DNA of 38,768 nucleotides from a virus: positions 1-38,768 of the IMG/VR virus record IMGVR_UViG_3300042924_002131. One strand, 5' to 3'. The position numbers were made by a program, and so were the translations under genes. This document shows positions 12,629 to 19,739 of the stretch, piece after piece (the first letter of the stretch is position 1; every line of letters starts with the position of its first letter). A model generated the notes under the pieces. That model saw nothing but the letters and a program-made list of their open reading frames with translations, searched no databases and was not told the origin of the DNA.

Positions 12629-13237
12629 TTATTTGTCCTTCGTGAATTGGCAATGTTCTGTGAGTCCACAGAAATTGCACGATTGTAGGTTCGGTAGAAA
12701 TATACCAGCCTTGCGTGCTTTGTCAAAGCCATCAACAAAGTATTCAAGTGTGTCCTGTGTATACCTACTTAGGTCAATCATCTCTCCTGTCCCCGACTCA
12801 CGAGACATCCAGTAGTTTCCTAGATTGACTTCAACACCCAGCATCATCTCGACTCCTATTTTGTAGAAGCCCAACTGAAGGTCAGACTGAGGACGTGCAC
12901 GAGAGGTCTTTAAGTCAACGATAACTAACTTACCGTCAACCTCAAAGATTCTATCGATGAACATCTTCACTGGTACTCCAGCGATGACTGGGTTTAACTC
13001 TAACTCGATAGCCTTGGCACCTTGAGGTGTTGTCCAGAGTTTCCAGTTAGGGTTGTTCTTGCGCCATAGGATGTAGTTGTCAGTCCATATGGAACCTTGT
13101 TCGTACCACCAAGCAGCATCTTCCTTGTTAGGGTTGAGTTTAGTTGCTCGTCCTGCTACTCGTGCAGTGGTGAAGTCAAGACCTTCGGTCTCCTTACGCC
13201 ACGCTTGTTCCCATAGTGGGTTAGTTGTCATAGTCAT
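12629..13237 (-). CDS. Cas4/AddB-like PD-(D/E)XK exonuclease, main part
   Basis: RecB-type nucleases of the Cas4 group degrade DNA ends and carry a [4Fe-4S] cluster. This 202-residue ORF has D95 (FIDRIFEV), the D108-L-K110 motif (VIVDLKTS), the QxxxY-type helix (DLQLGFYKIG), and three cluster Cys, C187-x2-C190-x5-C196 near the end. The fourth cluster Cys and the upstream catalytic His are not here but in the preceding ORF 13221-13406. The ATG at 13237 overlaps that ORF by 17 bases in the +1 frame. Either two subunits assemble, or a frameshift or sequence error splits one gene. Confidence 0.8.
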   Translation of the reverse strand: MTMTTNPLWEQAWRKETEGLDFTTARVAGRATKLNPNKEDAAWWYEQGSIWTDNYILWRKNNPNWKLWTTPQGAKAIELELNPVIAGVPVKMFIDRIFEVDGKLVIVDLKTSRARPQSDLQLGFYKIGVEMMLGVEVNLGNYWMSRESGTGEMIDLSRYTQDTLEYFVDGFDKARKAGIFLPNLQSCNFCGLTEHCQFTKDK

Positions 13238-13406
13238 ACAACTCTGCTGCTAAGTGAAATGCTCGTCCGCCTGCTGACCAGATAGATGGTTCCTCTGGTA
13301 CCTGAAGTAATCTACCTAGGTAGTATTGATATCCACAAGTCAGGTAAGTGGTAAATGCTGAGTAGGATATATGTGCTGGCAGTTCGTAACTGTCCAATTT
13401 AATCAT
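13221..13406 (-). CDS. Cas4/AddB-like nuclease, N-terminal part
   Basis: The 61-residue ORF starts MIKLDSYELPAHISYSAFTT and contains YLTCGYQYYLGRL (C24, the first Fe-S cysteine position) and GGRAFHLAAELYD (H51 of the RecB GxxxH motif). It ends at ELYDYDN then TAA. These are the beginning of a Cas4-type nuclease whose remainder is 12629-13237. The two total 263 residues, normal for the family. The ribosome-binding site AAGACAGGAGAAG lies 6 bases before the ATG, after the structured leader 13430-13485. It is the first gene of the replication operon. Confidence 0.75.
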   Translation of the reverse strand: MIKLDSYELPAHISYSAFTTYLTCGYQYYLGRLLQVPEEPSIWSAGGRAFHLAAELYDYDN

Positions 13407-13429
13407 CGACTTCTCCTGTCTTAAAGTTG

Positions 13430-13485
13430 TTACATAGTCCTCCCTTAGAGGACAGGAGGGTACTCGATAAGGGAGAACTATGTAA
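13430..13485 (-). promoter_or_regulatory. 18-bp leader hairpin with anti-Shine-Dalgarno loop
   Basis: Arms 13430-13447 and 13468-13485 are complementary over 18 positions with one difference, which is a U-G pair on the minus strand but a C-A mismatch on the plus strand, so the RNA hairpin belongs to the minus transcript. Its loop carries CTCCTGTC (13458-13451, minus), the exact complement of the GACAGGAG ribosome-binding site at 13420-13413 serving the gene at 13406. An alternative CCTCC/GGAGG stem inside also exists. The arrangement suggests translational control of the first replication gene. Confidence 0.6.
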
Positions 13486-13486
13486 A

Positions 13487-13570
13487 TCTATTTAGTTATT
13501 ATTATATAATTATATATATAATATCGGCGCTTCGCGCCTTATATTAATTAATTTAATAATTAATAATCTG
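13487..13570. promoter_or_regulatory. AT-rich segment with GGCGC hairpin between late terminator and replication operon
   Basis: Almost pure A/T except for GGCGC-TTC-GCGCC in the middle (about 13525-13537), flanked by TAATAT and ATATTA that extend the stem. It lies upstream of the replication operon and downstream of the late terminator, so it should hold the promoter for the minus-strand genes from 13406. The many TATAAT-like hexamers prevent me choosing one. A replication origin is also possible because AT-rich cruciform segments next to replication genes often serve that role; neither is proven. Confidence 0.45.
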
Positions 13571-13632
13571 AGTATACACACAGGCAACCTGACTGTAAGT
13601 TAGCGACACGCCGATGACCCTACAGAAATAAC

Positions 13633-13676
13633 AAAAAGACCCCCAAGCCATAGGTAATCCTATGACCTGAGGGTCT
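13633..13676 (-). terminator. Strong Rho-independent terminator of the late operon
   Basis: On the minus strand, AGACCCTCAGGTCATAGG (13676-13659), loop ATTA, CCTATGGCTTGGGGGTCT (13654-13637) can pair over all 18 positions, three being G-U, followed by TTTTTGTTATTT. On the plus strand the same three positions are C-A mismatches, so the structure is selected for minus-strand RNA. It lies 39 bases after the last late gene (13716-13901) and separates the late module from the replication operon. Confidence 0.85.
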
Positions 13677-13715
13677 AAGTGTCTTAAAACCGCCTTGGAA
13701 GGCGTATGAGGGGTA

Positions 13716-13901
13716 CTACTTTGAACCGCGACCAAACTCTGTAGCAGATGGGTCTAGCCACTTGAGTAGTGGACCAGCGAAACCAGTCAATGCTGCCATT
13801 GCTAGGGTCTTAAGGTCCGTCTCACCAACAAGGTAAAGCGCAACCGCAGCAGATGCTGCAGCGCGGAACCAAGATAGTGATAGTTGCTTGAATTGTTCCA
13901 T
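13716..13901 (-). CDS. Holin-like small membrane protein
   Basis: The 61-residue protein starts MEQFKQLSLSWFRAAASAAV. Two hydrophobic stretches (FRAAASAAVALYLV at 12-25 and LKTLAMAALTGFAGPLLKWL at 30-49) and a short charged tail (SATEFGRGSK) match the small holin-like proteins with ALYLVGETDLKTLA known from memory in aquatic phages. Holins pierce the membrane so the endolysin can reach the wall. The good AGGAGG site before the start, its place after the endolysin and before the terminator support this. Holin function is inferred. Confidence 0.65.
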   Translation of the reverse strand: MEQFKQLSLSWFRAAASAAVALYLVGETDLKTLAMAALTGFAGPLLKWLDPSATEFGRGSK

Positions 13902-13918
13902 TGTATCCTCCTAGGGGA

Positions 13919-14422
13919 TTAGGCTTTTGCACCGTGCACTTTGCAACAGGTACAAACTTCGGTCTTGTATGCCTTCTTCGCAGGCACTGGTACTACCTTT
14001 GACACAACCTGGTTAATAATCTTTGGCTGATTAAGCCACCAGAACCAAGGGCTTGTGTCGGCAGAGTGCTCTTCTTTGATAGAAATATGCAGATGCTTAT
14101 TGTGCTGGTTGCTACCTGTGTACTTACGGTTGCCTTCTTTAGCACGAGCCTTTGACCAAATCTTTCCCTTAAAAATTAGGTACTCAACTCGCTTGTCTTC
14201 CTTCAACTTCTCGAAGATGTCAAGGCAATCAATGCCGTGCTTAGGGTCGTGAGTCAAATCAACTGCTAACCCTGTGTTGTGGTCAGAGTTGGGATTCTGA
14301 TGTATATGCGCTTGGGAAGGAAGGAGTCCATCGCTGGCTTTCATACGCAAGGGCGCTATCGCCGTGGCTTGACGCAGGACAGCAGTGGCGGCAGGCGTGG
14401 CTTTCGTAACAAGTTTCTTCAT
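13919..14422 (-). CDS. M15-type peptidase endolysin
   Basis: From the ATG at 14422 (GGAGAATAATG) the protein has 167 residues. The metallopeptidase signature SDHNTGLAVDL (H48 and D55) and the second zinc motif HNKHLHIS (H110-L-H112) identify an M15/VanY-like D-Ala-D-Ala carboxypeptidase-type fold, which cuts peptidoglycan cross-bridges. A linker and a short C-terminal piece with VCTCCKVHG follow, perhaps a small Cys-based metal or wall-binding tail. The longer frame to 14509 reads into the upstream gene and is rejected. No N-terminal signal peptide, so it needs a holin. Confidence 0.85.
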   Translation of the reverse strand: MKKLVTKATPAATAVLRQATAIAPLRMKASDGLLPSQAHIHQNPNSDHNTGLAVDLTHDPKHGIDCLDIFEKLKEDKRVEYLIFKGKIWSKARAKEGNRKYTGSNQHNKHLHISIKEEHSADTSPWFWWLNQPKIINQVVSKVVPVPAKKAYKTEVCTCCKVHGAKA

Positions 14423-14697
14423 TATTCTCCATCTTTCTTTTCCTTTGGCTTTGACTTTAATCCGTTTCCTGCAAGTACGCCAGCAAGAGAACCAGTAAGA
14501 AACACGCACAAGGTACTAACAAGGTCAATAAATGCAGCATCGTTGGGTGCCTGTTCTCCTAATGGTTGTGTGATAAATAGCAACGCATAGAGCAATCCAA
14601 ATACGGAACCAGCAAATACAATGGCTAGTATGATTCCGATAGTTACAATCAGTCTTGCGTGTAAATCTTCGGGTGTGAATTTATTTCTTTGGCTCAT
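14422..14697 (-). CDS. Two-span membrane protein of lysis cassette
   Basis: The 91-residue protein starts MSQRNKFTPEDLHARLIVTI. Hydrophobic spans at about 15-43 (LIVTIGIILAIVFAGSVFGLLYALLFI) and 55-78 (AAFIDLVSTLCVFLTGSLAGVLAG) are joined by a short loop with GEQAPND; the tail is basic (KSKPKEKKDGE). From memory, proteins starting PEDLHARLIVTIG occur in cyanophages and pelagiphages, where their role is unknown. Position before the endolysin suggests a holin, antiholin or membrane anchor. Overlaps its neighbours on both sides (TAATG). Confidence 0.7.
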   Translation of the reverse strand: MSQRNKFTPEDLHARLIVTIGIILAIVFAGSVFGLLYALLFITQPLGEQAPNDAAFIDLVSTLCVFLTGSLAGVLAGNGLKSKPKEKKDGE

Positions 14698-14872
14698 CTA
14701 ATACTCCAGGCAAAATGTCTTTGGTACAAGTACCAGTGGGGATACATTGAGGTGGGTTACACTCTGGCTTACTCCAGTTTTCATACTCTTGACAGGGATA
14801 ACGAACCCAGCCCTGATACCCGCAACCGCTAAGAGTTATTGCGAGTAAGAAGAATGCGATAAATCTCTTCAA
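14681..14872 (-). CDS. Small lipoprotein (o-spanin-like)
   Basis: The 63-residue protein starts MKRFIAFFLLAITLSGCGYQ: basic start, hydrophobic core and lipobox LSGC with Cys17 as lipidation site. The mature part is short with Cys and Pro (ECNPPQCIPTGTC). This resembles the Rz1-type outer-membrane spanin and, from memory, lipoproteins of T4-like cyanophages. It overlaps 14829-15032 by 44 bases in another frame, as Rz/Rz1 pairs do. In a monoderm actinobacterial host an outer-membrane spanin has no target, so a cell-membrane lipoprotein (for example for exclusion) is an alternative. Confidence 0.7.
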   Translation of the reverse strand: MKRFIAFFLLAITLSGCGYQGWVRYPCQEYENWSKPECNPPQCIPTGTCTKDILPGVLDEPKK

Positions 14873-15032
14873 CTTGTCGCTCCAATCTTGACACTGAATC
14901 CTTCATACTCGAACCACCATTGGGCTTAAGTTCATATAGGAAATGTTTTACTAGCCATCTAACAGATGCAGCAAATGCTGACACGATTGTTAAGATAGAT
15001 ATGATTAAAGCAGCCCAGTCTGTGGGTGTCAT
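14829..15032 (-). CDS. Single-span membrane protein with coiled-coil tail (Rz-like or holin)
   Basis: The 67-residue protein has one transmembrane helix (WAALIISILTIVSAFAASVRWLV, about 6-28), then a short linker and a C-terminal coiled-coil segment (MKDSVSRLERQVEEIYRILL). That order is the layout of inner-membrane spanins (Rz), and the gene overlaps a lipoprotein gene in the usual Rz1 position. It could equally be a simple holin. It is the first gene of the lysis group and lies 15 bases after the tail protein. Confidence 0.65.
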   Translation of the reverse strand: MTPTDWAALIISILTIVSAFAASVRWLVKHFLYELKPNGGSSMKDSVSRLERQVEEIYRILLTRNNS

Positions 15033-15047
15033 TTGCGCTCCTAGGAG

Positions 15048-17282
15048 TTATACAGTGCGGATAGTTATTTGTAAGATTCCACCAAAGCCATCAAAGCGCT
15101 TATCTGGTGGGGTCAAGCGGGTGAACGTAACTTGTTCGATAACAGCCTGGCGAGATTCGCCAGTTGTTAGGTCTTGCCAGGTGACAACATCTCCGTTGCC
15201 TTCGATGTCTTCAAGTAAACGAATCTTGTCAAAGGCTCTGCCTTCGTATCCAAGTAGTACGTTGTATCGGTCAGTCTCAATGTCATAGCAATAGACAGGG
15301 AACTGCACCACACGTTGACGTGGAGTAGCAATCGTTGACTTTGCTTGGTAACCCTTGAACTGTGGACCCTTGCTTGGGTCTGTTCCATCTCTGTACATAA
15401 TAAACTTATAAGCCAAGTATTCTTGTGCTGCAGATGGAGATGAAGTTGTTACCTCTGGTGCACCTACTGATGCATCATAAGAGATAACGTCATACTCAAC
15501 GCCATTCTCATCAACAGTATCTAGTGTCATAGAACCGTAGGTAAAGTTACCTCGACCTAGTAGTCGCTTAAAGTTCTTCTTCTCAAGTGTGTTGTATCGA
15601 ATGTTGCCAGTCTTTAAGTAACCAGTAGGAGTTAGTTCGGTTAAATCCTCAGTGTAAATACTTCCAGTTGTCGCAACAATTGCCGCAGCAGATGTCACTG
15701 CTGTAGATGTTACATTGGTTGCAGCCTTTGTGTATGTAAATGTAGTGGTAGTTGGCACTGTTGCTACTGTGTACTCACCATTAAATGTAGCATCTACACC
15801 CTCGACCCAAATGGAATCGCTTACCGCTAGGTTGTGTGCTGCACTTGTAGTTAGTGTCGCCACGTTGCTAGTCAATGCCTTGTTAACAATGGTACCTGCA
15901 GAGGTAGCAGATGTAGTAAATGCTAGTTGTTCAGTGCCATTGACGAATGCACAGCCAGTAGTAATATGGTTTGTTACACCTGGGTAGTAAATATCATTTG
16001 CGTATGCAAAGCGCAGTGGCTCTATCTGTGTTCCTAGGTCAATACGGATAACCCCAGGCTCGCCATTAACAGAGGTCGCACACCACACAAAGCGGTCACG
16101 TGCTGCAAAGTCATAGCAAGGCTGAGTTGTTTCAACAATCAGTGGACCATAGTTGATTGAACCATCTACATCTGAGACAGTTGCTGCTCGGATACCCTTG
16201 TTAGTTCCAATCATCATAAAGCCTAGGTAGTAATAAATCTTGTGACAGATTTCTCCTACTGGTAGTTCTGCTGCAACAACTGCTGATGTAAGAGTTGGCA
16301 TAACTCCAGCAGTAGAAAGAGTAAACTTAACGATTGTTGATTGAATGCCGTTGTATCCAGCGACATAGATTGCAGAACCTGATGCTGCTATAGATGTGAA
16401 TACGTGGCTAGAAGATGGATGTGTATAGACAGCAGTTGGCATAGCCACTGCAGATGATGAGAACTCATACACCTTGTTGTCAGCGCACATAACAATACGC
16501 TCTTTGACGTACTCCATTGTTGCGTTAGCAACTGTACCAATCTCATCAAACATTGTTGTAACATCTGCGGTAGAGGCAGAGGTACCAGTCAAAGGCTTTT
16601 TGTAAACAGTCTTCTTGGTTGCTGTGTTAGTAATCCAGAATGCTGTTGTACCATCATCACAGATTGCATATACAGCACTATCGGTCCCAGCGTTGTAATC
16701 AATAAAGTGAATAGGTGCTGAACCTGGAACAATCTTGTCTACGTCATACTCATCCCATAGCAATACACCTTCGGTGTTATTGAACTTAATAGAACGAACA
16801 GACTGGAATGGCTTACCATTAGAACGCACTCGACCAGTAGTAATATGGTTAGGTTCTACATTGTTAAGTAGAGTTACTTCACCTTGCTTGAATACATCCA
16901 CACCCTTACTGTCTGCAAAGCGATAGTGTCCAAACTCGTCTGCAGTTTGAGGGTCAAAGTAAACAATGCCTGTACCACCGTGGAAAGAAGACTGTGAACG
17001 AATCCACCAGCCAGTTAGAGATTGCTCTCCTGGTTCTGTCTGGTTGTCAAACTGTTCTTTACGAAATGGTGCTGTCTGTCTAACATATGGTCGTGCATCA
17101 CTGATTGCGTAGATGAATGGGAGTCCACCAATTGCTACATCATAATTGATGTCAGTGTTCTGCCAGATTGCACCGTCGGAAACGATACCAATATCAGTTG
17201 CGATGGCTCGCGCAAGAGACGGATTGTCAGGTGTTGGTCCTAATCTATCGCCACGACCTTCGGTAATATCACGACCAGCCAC
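15048..17282 (-). CDS. Large tail protein, nozzle-like (beta-propeller type)
   Basis: The 744-residue protein is mostly beta-strand with repeated WxTN/DDGT-like hairpins (for example DSAVYAICDDGTTAFWITNT and IAASGSAIYVAGYNGIQ), as in propeller-containing tail nozzle proteins such as T7 gp12-like ones. About residues 455-540 hold a Thr/Ala/Val-rich inserted domain (TIVNKALTSNVATLTTSAAH region). The N-terminus is conserved-looking (QSSFHGGTGIVYFDPQ). No tape-measure or tail tube gene is seen nearby, so a short tail with this as its lower part is likely (inference). It is followed by the lysis genes. Confidence 0.7.
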   Translation of the reverse strand: MAGRDITEGRGDRLGPTPDNPSLARAIATDIGIVSDGAIWQNTDINYDVAIGGLPFIYAISDARPYVRQTAPFRKEQFDNQTEPGEQSLTGWWIRSQSSFHGGTGIVYFDPQTADEFGHYRFADSKGVDVFKQGEVTLLNNVEPNHITTGRVRSNGKPFQSVRSIKFNNTEGVLLWDEYDVDKIVPGSAPIHFIDYNAGTDSAVYAICDDGTTAFWITNTATKKTVYKKPLTGTSASTADVTTMFDEIGTVANATMEYVKERIVMCADNKVYEFSSSAVAMPTAVYTHPSSSHVFTSIAASGSAIYVAGYNGIQSTIVKFTLSTAGVMPTLTSAVVAAELPVGEICHKIYYYLGFMMIGTNKGIRAATVSDVDGSINYGPLIVETTQPCYDFAARDRFVWCATSVNGEPGVIRIDLGTQIEPLRFAYANDIYYPGVTNHITTGCAFVNGTEQLAFTTSATSAGTIVNKALTSNVATLTTSAAHNLAVSDSIWVEGVDATFNGEYTVATVPTTTTFTYTKAATNVTSTAVTSAAAIVATTGSIYTEDLTELTPTGYLKTGNIRYNTLEKKNFKRLLGRGNFTYGSMTLDTVDENGVEYDVISYDASVGAPEVTTSSPSAAQEYLAYKFIMYRDGTDPSKGPQFKGYQAKSTIATPRQRVVQFPVYCYDIETDRYNVLLGYEGRAFDKIRLLEDIEGNGDVVTWQDLTTGESRQAVIEQVTFTRLTPPDKRFDGFGGILQITIRTV

Positions 17283-17291
17283 TTAGACTCC

Positions 17292-18014
17292 TTAAGGTTT
17301 GTCTTGCTCTATTTGCTTCTTTAATGTTTGCCAACTCCAGTAGAGACCGTAGTAATCTACGTCTAACGAGAATCGTTTCATATGTCGTACTAGCGCACCT
17401 GTGTGTGCGTAAAGAGGAACACCTGCTTCTTTAAGTTTGCGGAAGAAAACAATGTCTTCTCCTACATACTCATCTCCAATACCTTCTTGCTCTGCAAACA
17501 TAGACTGGTCTGGGAACTTAGCACGTAGTGCTGGTATCACAGACTTATGCATTAGAACAAAACCAAACCCTGCTGAGTCAACTTTTATTACTTGATTCTC
17601 AGGCAGTGGATGTACGTGTTGGATTACGTGCTCACTAATATTGTGGAACAAAGCAGGGAATGGTTGGGCTAGTGTGCCTTCGTTCTGCTTAGAAATGAAG
17701 TAAGTGCCAGTAACTACTGGCTTACCAATCTTGTCAGCAGCATCCCAAATCTTTGTCACTACGTGAATGTCAATGACGATATCTGAATCTACCCAGAGTA
17801 GCCAGTCGGTCTTGATTTGGTCTGCCCAATAGTCAAATAGAACTTGACGTTGGCGACCAATCTGATTACCTTGTACTCGCATACTGTGGGTAATAGGGAT
17901 GCCATTATTAGGAGCCTGTAAGGCTACGCTAACAATACCTTCCGTAAACTTACCGTCAGTATTACCGTTGTCACACCAGCCAATTGCTAGTGTTCCTTTA
18001 TTTACTTTGCTCAT
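17292..18014 (-). CDS. GT-A-type glycosyltransferase
   Basis: The 240-residue protein starts MSKVNKGTLAIGWCDNGNTD. It has a DxD-type metal/sugar-nucleotide motif WLLWVDSDIVID (D76-S-D78), then a later acidic triad GEDIVFF (185-191) and a His pair (H204, H211) as in family-2-like enzymes with GT-A fold. No membrane segment. Likely transfers a sugar from a nucleotide donor to a phage protein, phage DNA or a host glycan. Lying between tail genes, it may glycosylate tail fibres or adhesins (inference). A 6-bp inverted repeat (18038-18060) precedes its start. Confidence 0.8.
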   Translation of the reverse strand: MSKVNKGTLAIGWCDNGNTDGKFTEGIVSVALQAPNNGIPITHSMRVQGNQIGRQRQVLFDYWADQIKTDWLLWVDSDIVIDIHVVTKIWDAADKIGKPVVTGTYFISKQNEGTLAQPFPALFHNISEHVIQHVHPLPENQVIKVDSAGFGFVLMHKSVIPALRAKFPDQSMFAEQEGIGDEYVGEDIVFFRKLKEAGVPLYAHTGALVRHMKRFSLDVDYYGLYWSWQTLKKQIEQDKP

Positions 18015-18103
18015 ATTGTCCCCTAATGATTGTTAGTTGAGCAGTTTATATCCTTGCTCAGGGAATATTGATACTTTTGTTAATTATTATTTTTTAAGAT
18101 TAG
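18015..18103 (-). promoter_or_regulatory. AT-rich intergenic gap with inverted repeat
   Basis: This 89-base gap is one of the few in the late module. On the minus strand it is very AT-rich at its start (TTAAAAAATAATAATT), then has TGAGCA/TGCTCA arms (18060-18055/18043-18038) and the site GGGGACAAT before the glycosyltransferase ATG. It could be an internal promoter or an RNA-stability site. I see no sure -35/-10 boxes. Confidence 0.35.
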
Positions 18104-18316
18104 TTAATAATTAGGATTTTTTTCCCAATGCACACCATTCCATTTTAACGCACCAATTCTTACAAGGTAAACTTCTGTATCTATTAGATAACAGGCTGAA
18201 GCCCCCAGTTCTGTTTTAGCATTTTCTAAAGCCTCTGTATCATTTTCAGAAACAACTACTGTATTGATTAAAATGTTCTCATTATCAACCAGTCCATAAT
18301 GTAGCAACTTATCCAT
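18104..18316 (-). CDS. Small tail-region protein (70 residues)
   Basis: MDKLLHYGLVDNENILINTV, then a helix and a strand-rich end with WNGVHWEKNPNY. Small proteins with a G-V/L-I-x-N-x-I-x-N start and a WNG end often follow Gly-rich tail-fibre genes in aquatic phages and may assist fibre folding or cap the fibre. Related-looking small genes at 20459-20644 and 20646-20822 follow another Gly-rich gene. Function inferred from context only. Confidence 0.6.
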   Translation of the reverse strand: MDKLLHYGLVDNENILINTVVVSENDTEALENAKTELGASACYLIDTEVYLVRIGALKWNGVHWEKNPNY

Positions 18317-18327
18317 TACTTACTCCT

Positions 18328-19149
18328 TTATTTAACATAAATTAATACTTGACCGCTTAGTCCATTGCCGCCCGAGAAAGGCGAACCTACTCCAGTACCT
18401 TGGACGACTCCTGCGCCACCACCACCACCGCCACCGCCAAAACTACTGTCTGCGTTAGAACCACTTGAACCCCCTGAAAAACTTAGAGGAACTACACGAG
18501 CATTTTGTCCTGCACCGCCACCACCTGCGCCACTTCCACCACTTGCGCCACCTGTGCCACCATTTGCAGCATTTGTGCTTCCACCACTCATTGCACCGCT
18601 ACCACCACCTCCACCACCTGCGCCAGTTGTAGCATTTACTGTTCCTAAACCAGACAAAGACATTGAAGAAGTAGCCGCAGCGCTACCGCTTGAACCTGGG
18701 CTACCGCCATCAGTAGTTCTACTACCGCCACCCGCACCTCCTGCACCACCTAATGTTGCTGCAAAGTTTGCTGCGTTTCCGCTTTGTGTGTTAGTTCCTA
18801 CTGTTGCAATTGCTGTGCCTGATGATGTAATGATACTTGTACCACCAACACCACCAACTGTTATACTAAAAGTTGCACCTGAACTTGTTGAAAAATCAAA
18901 AAACCTTCCAATAGAAGACCCTCTTCCACCCGCGCCACCTGCTCCTGAACTTCCAACGCCAGCGGTAGGAGAGTTTGCGCTTGCGTTCCCACCACTTCCA
19001 CCTGAATCACTACCGCTAAATACAAAAGCAGCGATTTGTGTTTTACCAGAGGGAACGGTGTAAGTTCCAGATGATGTGAATGTTTGGCTAAGTTCATAAT
19101 TTGCAGGCGCGGAAAATGACCCAATTAAACCAAGTTGAATCCCAGCCAT
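18328..19149 (-). CDS. Gly-rich tail adhesin 1
   Basis: The 273-residue protein has an N-terminal beta region (SGTYTVPSGKTQIAAFVFSG, the ordinary start of Gly-rich tail domains), then long Gly/Ser/Ala-rich runs (GGAGGRGSS, GAGGGGGGSGAMSG, FGGGGGGGGAG) and a VLIYVK end. Such proteins are thought to fold as polyglycine-II bundles like the receptor-binding tips of phage S16-type fibres. It probably contacts the host surface. Plus-strand frames over it read poly-Pro and are shadows. A second one lies at 20824-21597. Confidence 0.75.
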   Translation of the reverse strand: MAGIQLGLIGSFSAPANYELSQTFTSSGTYTVPSGKTQIAAFVFSGSDSGGSGGNASANSPTAGVGSSGAGGAGGRGSSIGRFFDFSTSSGATFSITVGGVGGTSIITSSGTAIATVGTNTQSGNAANFAATLGGAGGAGGGSRTTDGGSPGSSGSAAATSSMSLSGLGTVNATTGAGGGGGGSGAMSGGSTNAANGGTGGASGGSGAGGGGAGQNARVVPLSFSGGSSGSNADSSFGGGGGGGGAGVVQGTGVGSPFSGGNGLSGQVLIYVK

Positions 19150-19739
19150 TAAGTCAATCCATTTCCACTAATAATCCAAGATGTACTTGTAATCTTTAAG
19201 GCAGTAGCCATACCAAATGGTGCAAGTGTGCGTGAACCTGTGGTTCCTGGACCTGCAAGAATAAGTGTATCAGAGGTAATTGCAATAGTTACGGTTGCTC
19301 CAGTGGCTGCTACAAAAGAGATTGCAGTACCTACTGGGAATGCAACTGAGGCATTGGCTGGAATAGTAATAGTACGAGTTGCGGTTGTATAGATATGCTC
19401 ACCAGCATCTGCAGCAACGATTGTGTAAGAACCAGTTGTAGCAGCAGTGCTTTGTGGGATACCCATATACCCTGCACCGCGTGCAGCAGTTGTGGTTGTA
19501 GCATCTGTAATTGCAGAGGCAGAAGCCTTAGTGTCTATCTGAGTCTGCAAAGCAGAGGTGACTCCATCAAGGTAGCCAATCTCAGTATCAGTTACATTTG
19601 CAACTCTTGCCTGAATAACTGCAGTATCTACATCAAGAGTGACAGTACCCGATGTACCGCCTCCACTTAATCCTGTGCCTGCTGTTACTCCTTGAATGTC
19701 AGCAGATGCGTTGTCTGCATTTACGCGGGCTTTAGTCAT
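19149..19739 (-). CDS. Tail fibre-like protein (196 residues)
   Basis: Starts MTKARVNADNASADIQGVTA, followed by GLSGGGTSGTVTLDVDTA and DTEIGYLDGVTSALQTQIDT, motifs very common in phage tail-fibre repeats. The second half is beta-rich and Thr/Ala-rich (TRTITIPANASVAFPVGTAI). It resembles the C-terminal collar and tip segments of marine phage fibres. It overlaps the next gene (ATGA-type) and the adhesin start. Likely part of the fibre bundle. Confidence 0.75.
   Translation of the reverse strand: MTKARVNADNASADIQGVTAGTGLSGGGTSGTVTLDVDTAVIQARVANVTDTEIGYLDGVTSALQTQIDTKASASAITDATTTTAARGAGYMGIPQSTAATTGSYTIVAADAGEHIYTTATRTITIPANASVAFPVGTAISFVAATGATVTIAITSDTLILAGPGTTGSRTLAPFGMATALKITSTSWIISGNGLT

Noticed and set aside
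14423-14509. Longer start of the endolysin at 14509
   Set aside because: It would overlap the membrane protein gene deeply; the ATG at 14422 has GGAGAA at good distance.
18365-19063. Plus-strand 232-residue Pro-rich open frame
   Set aside because: It is the antisense of the Gly-rich adhesin (Gly codons read as Pro). It has no ribosome-binding site and opposes the operon direction.
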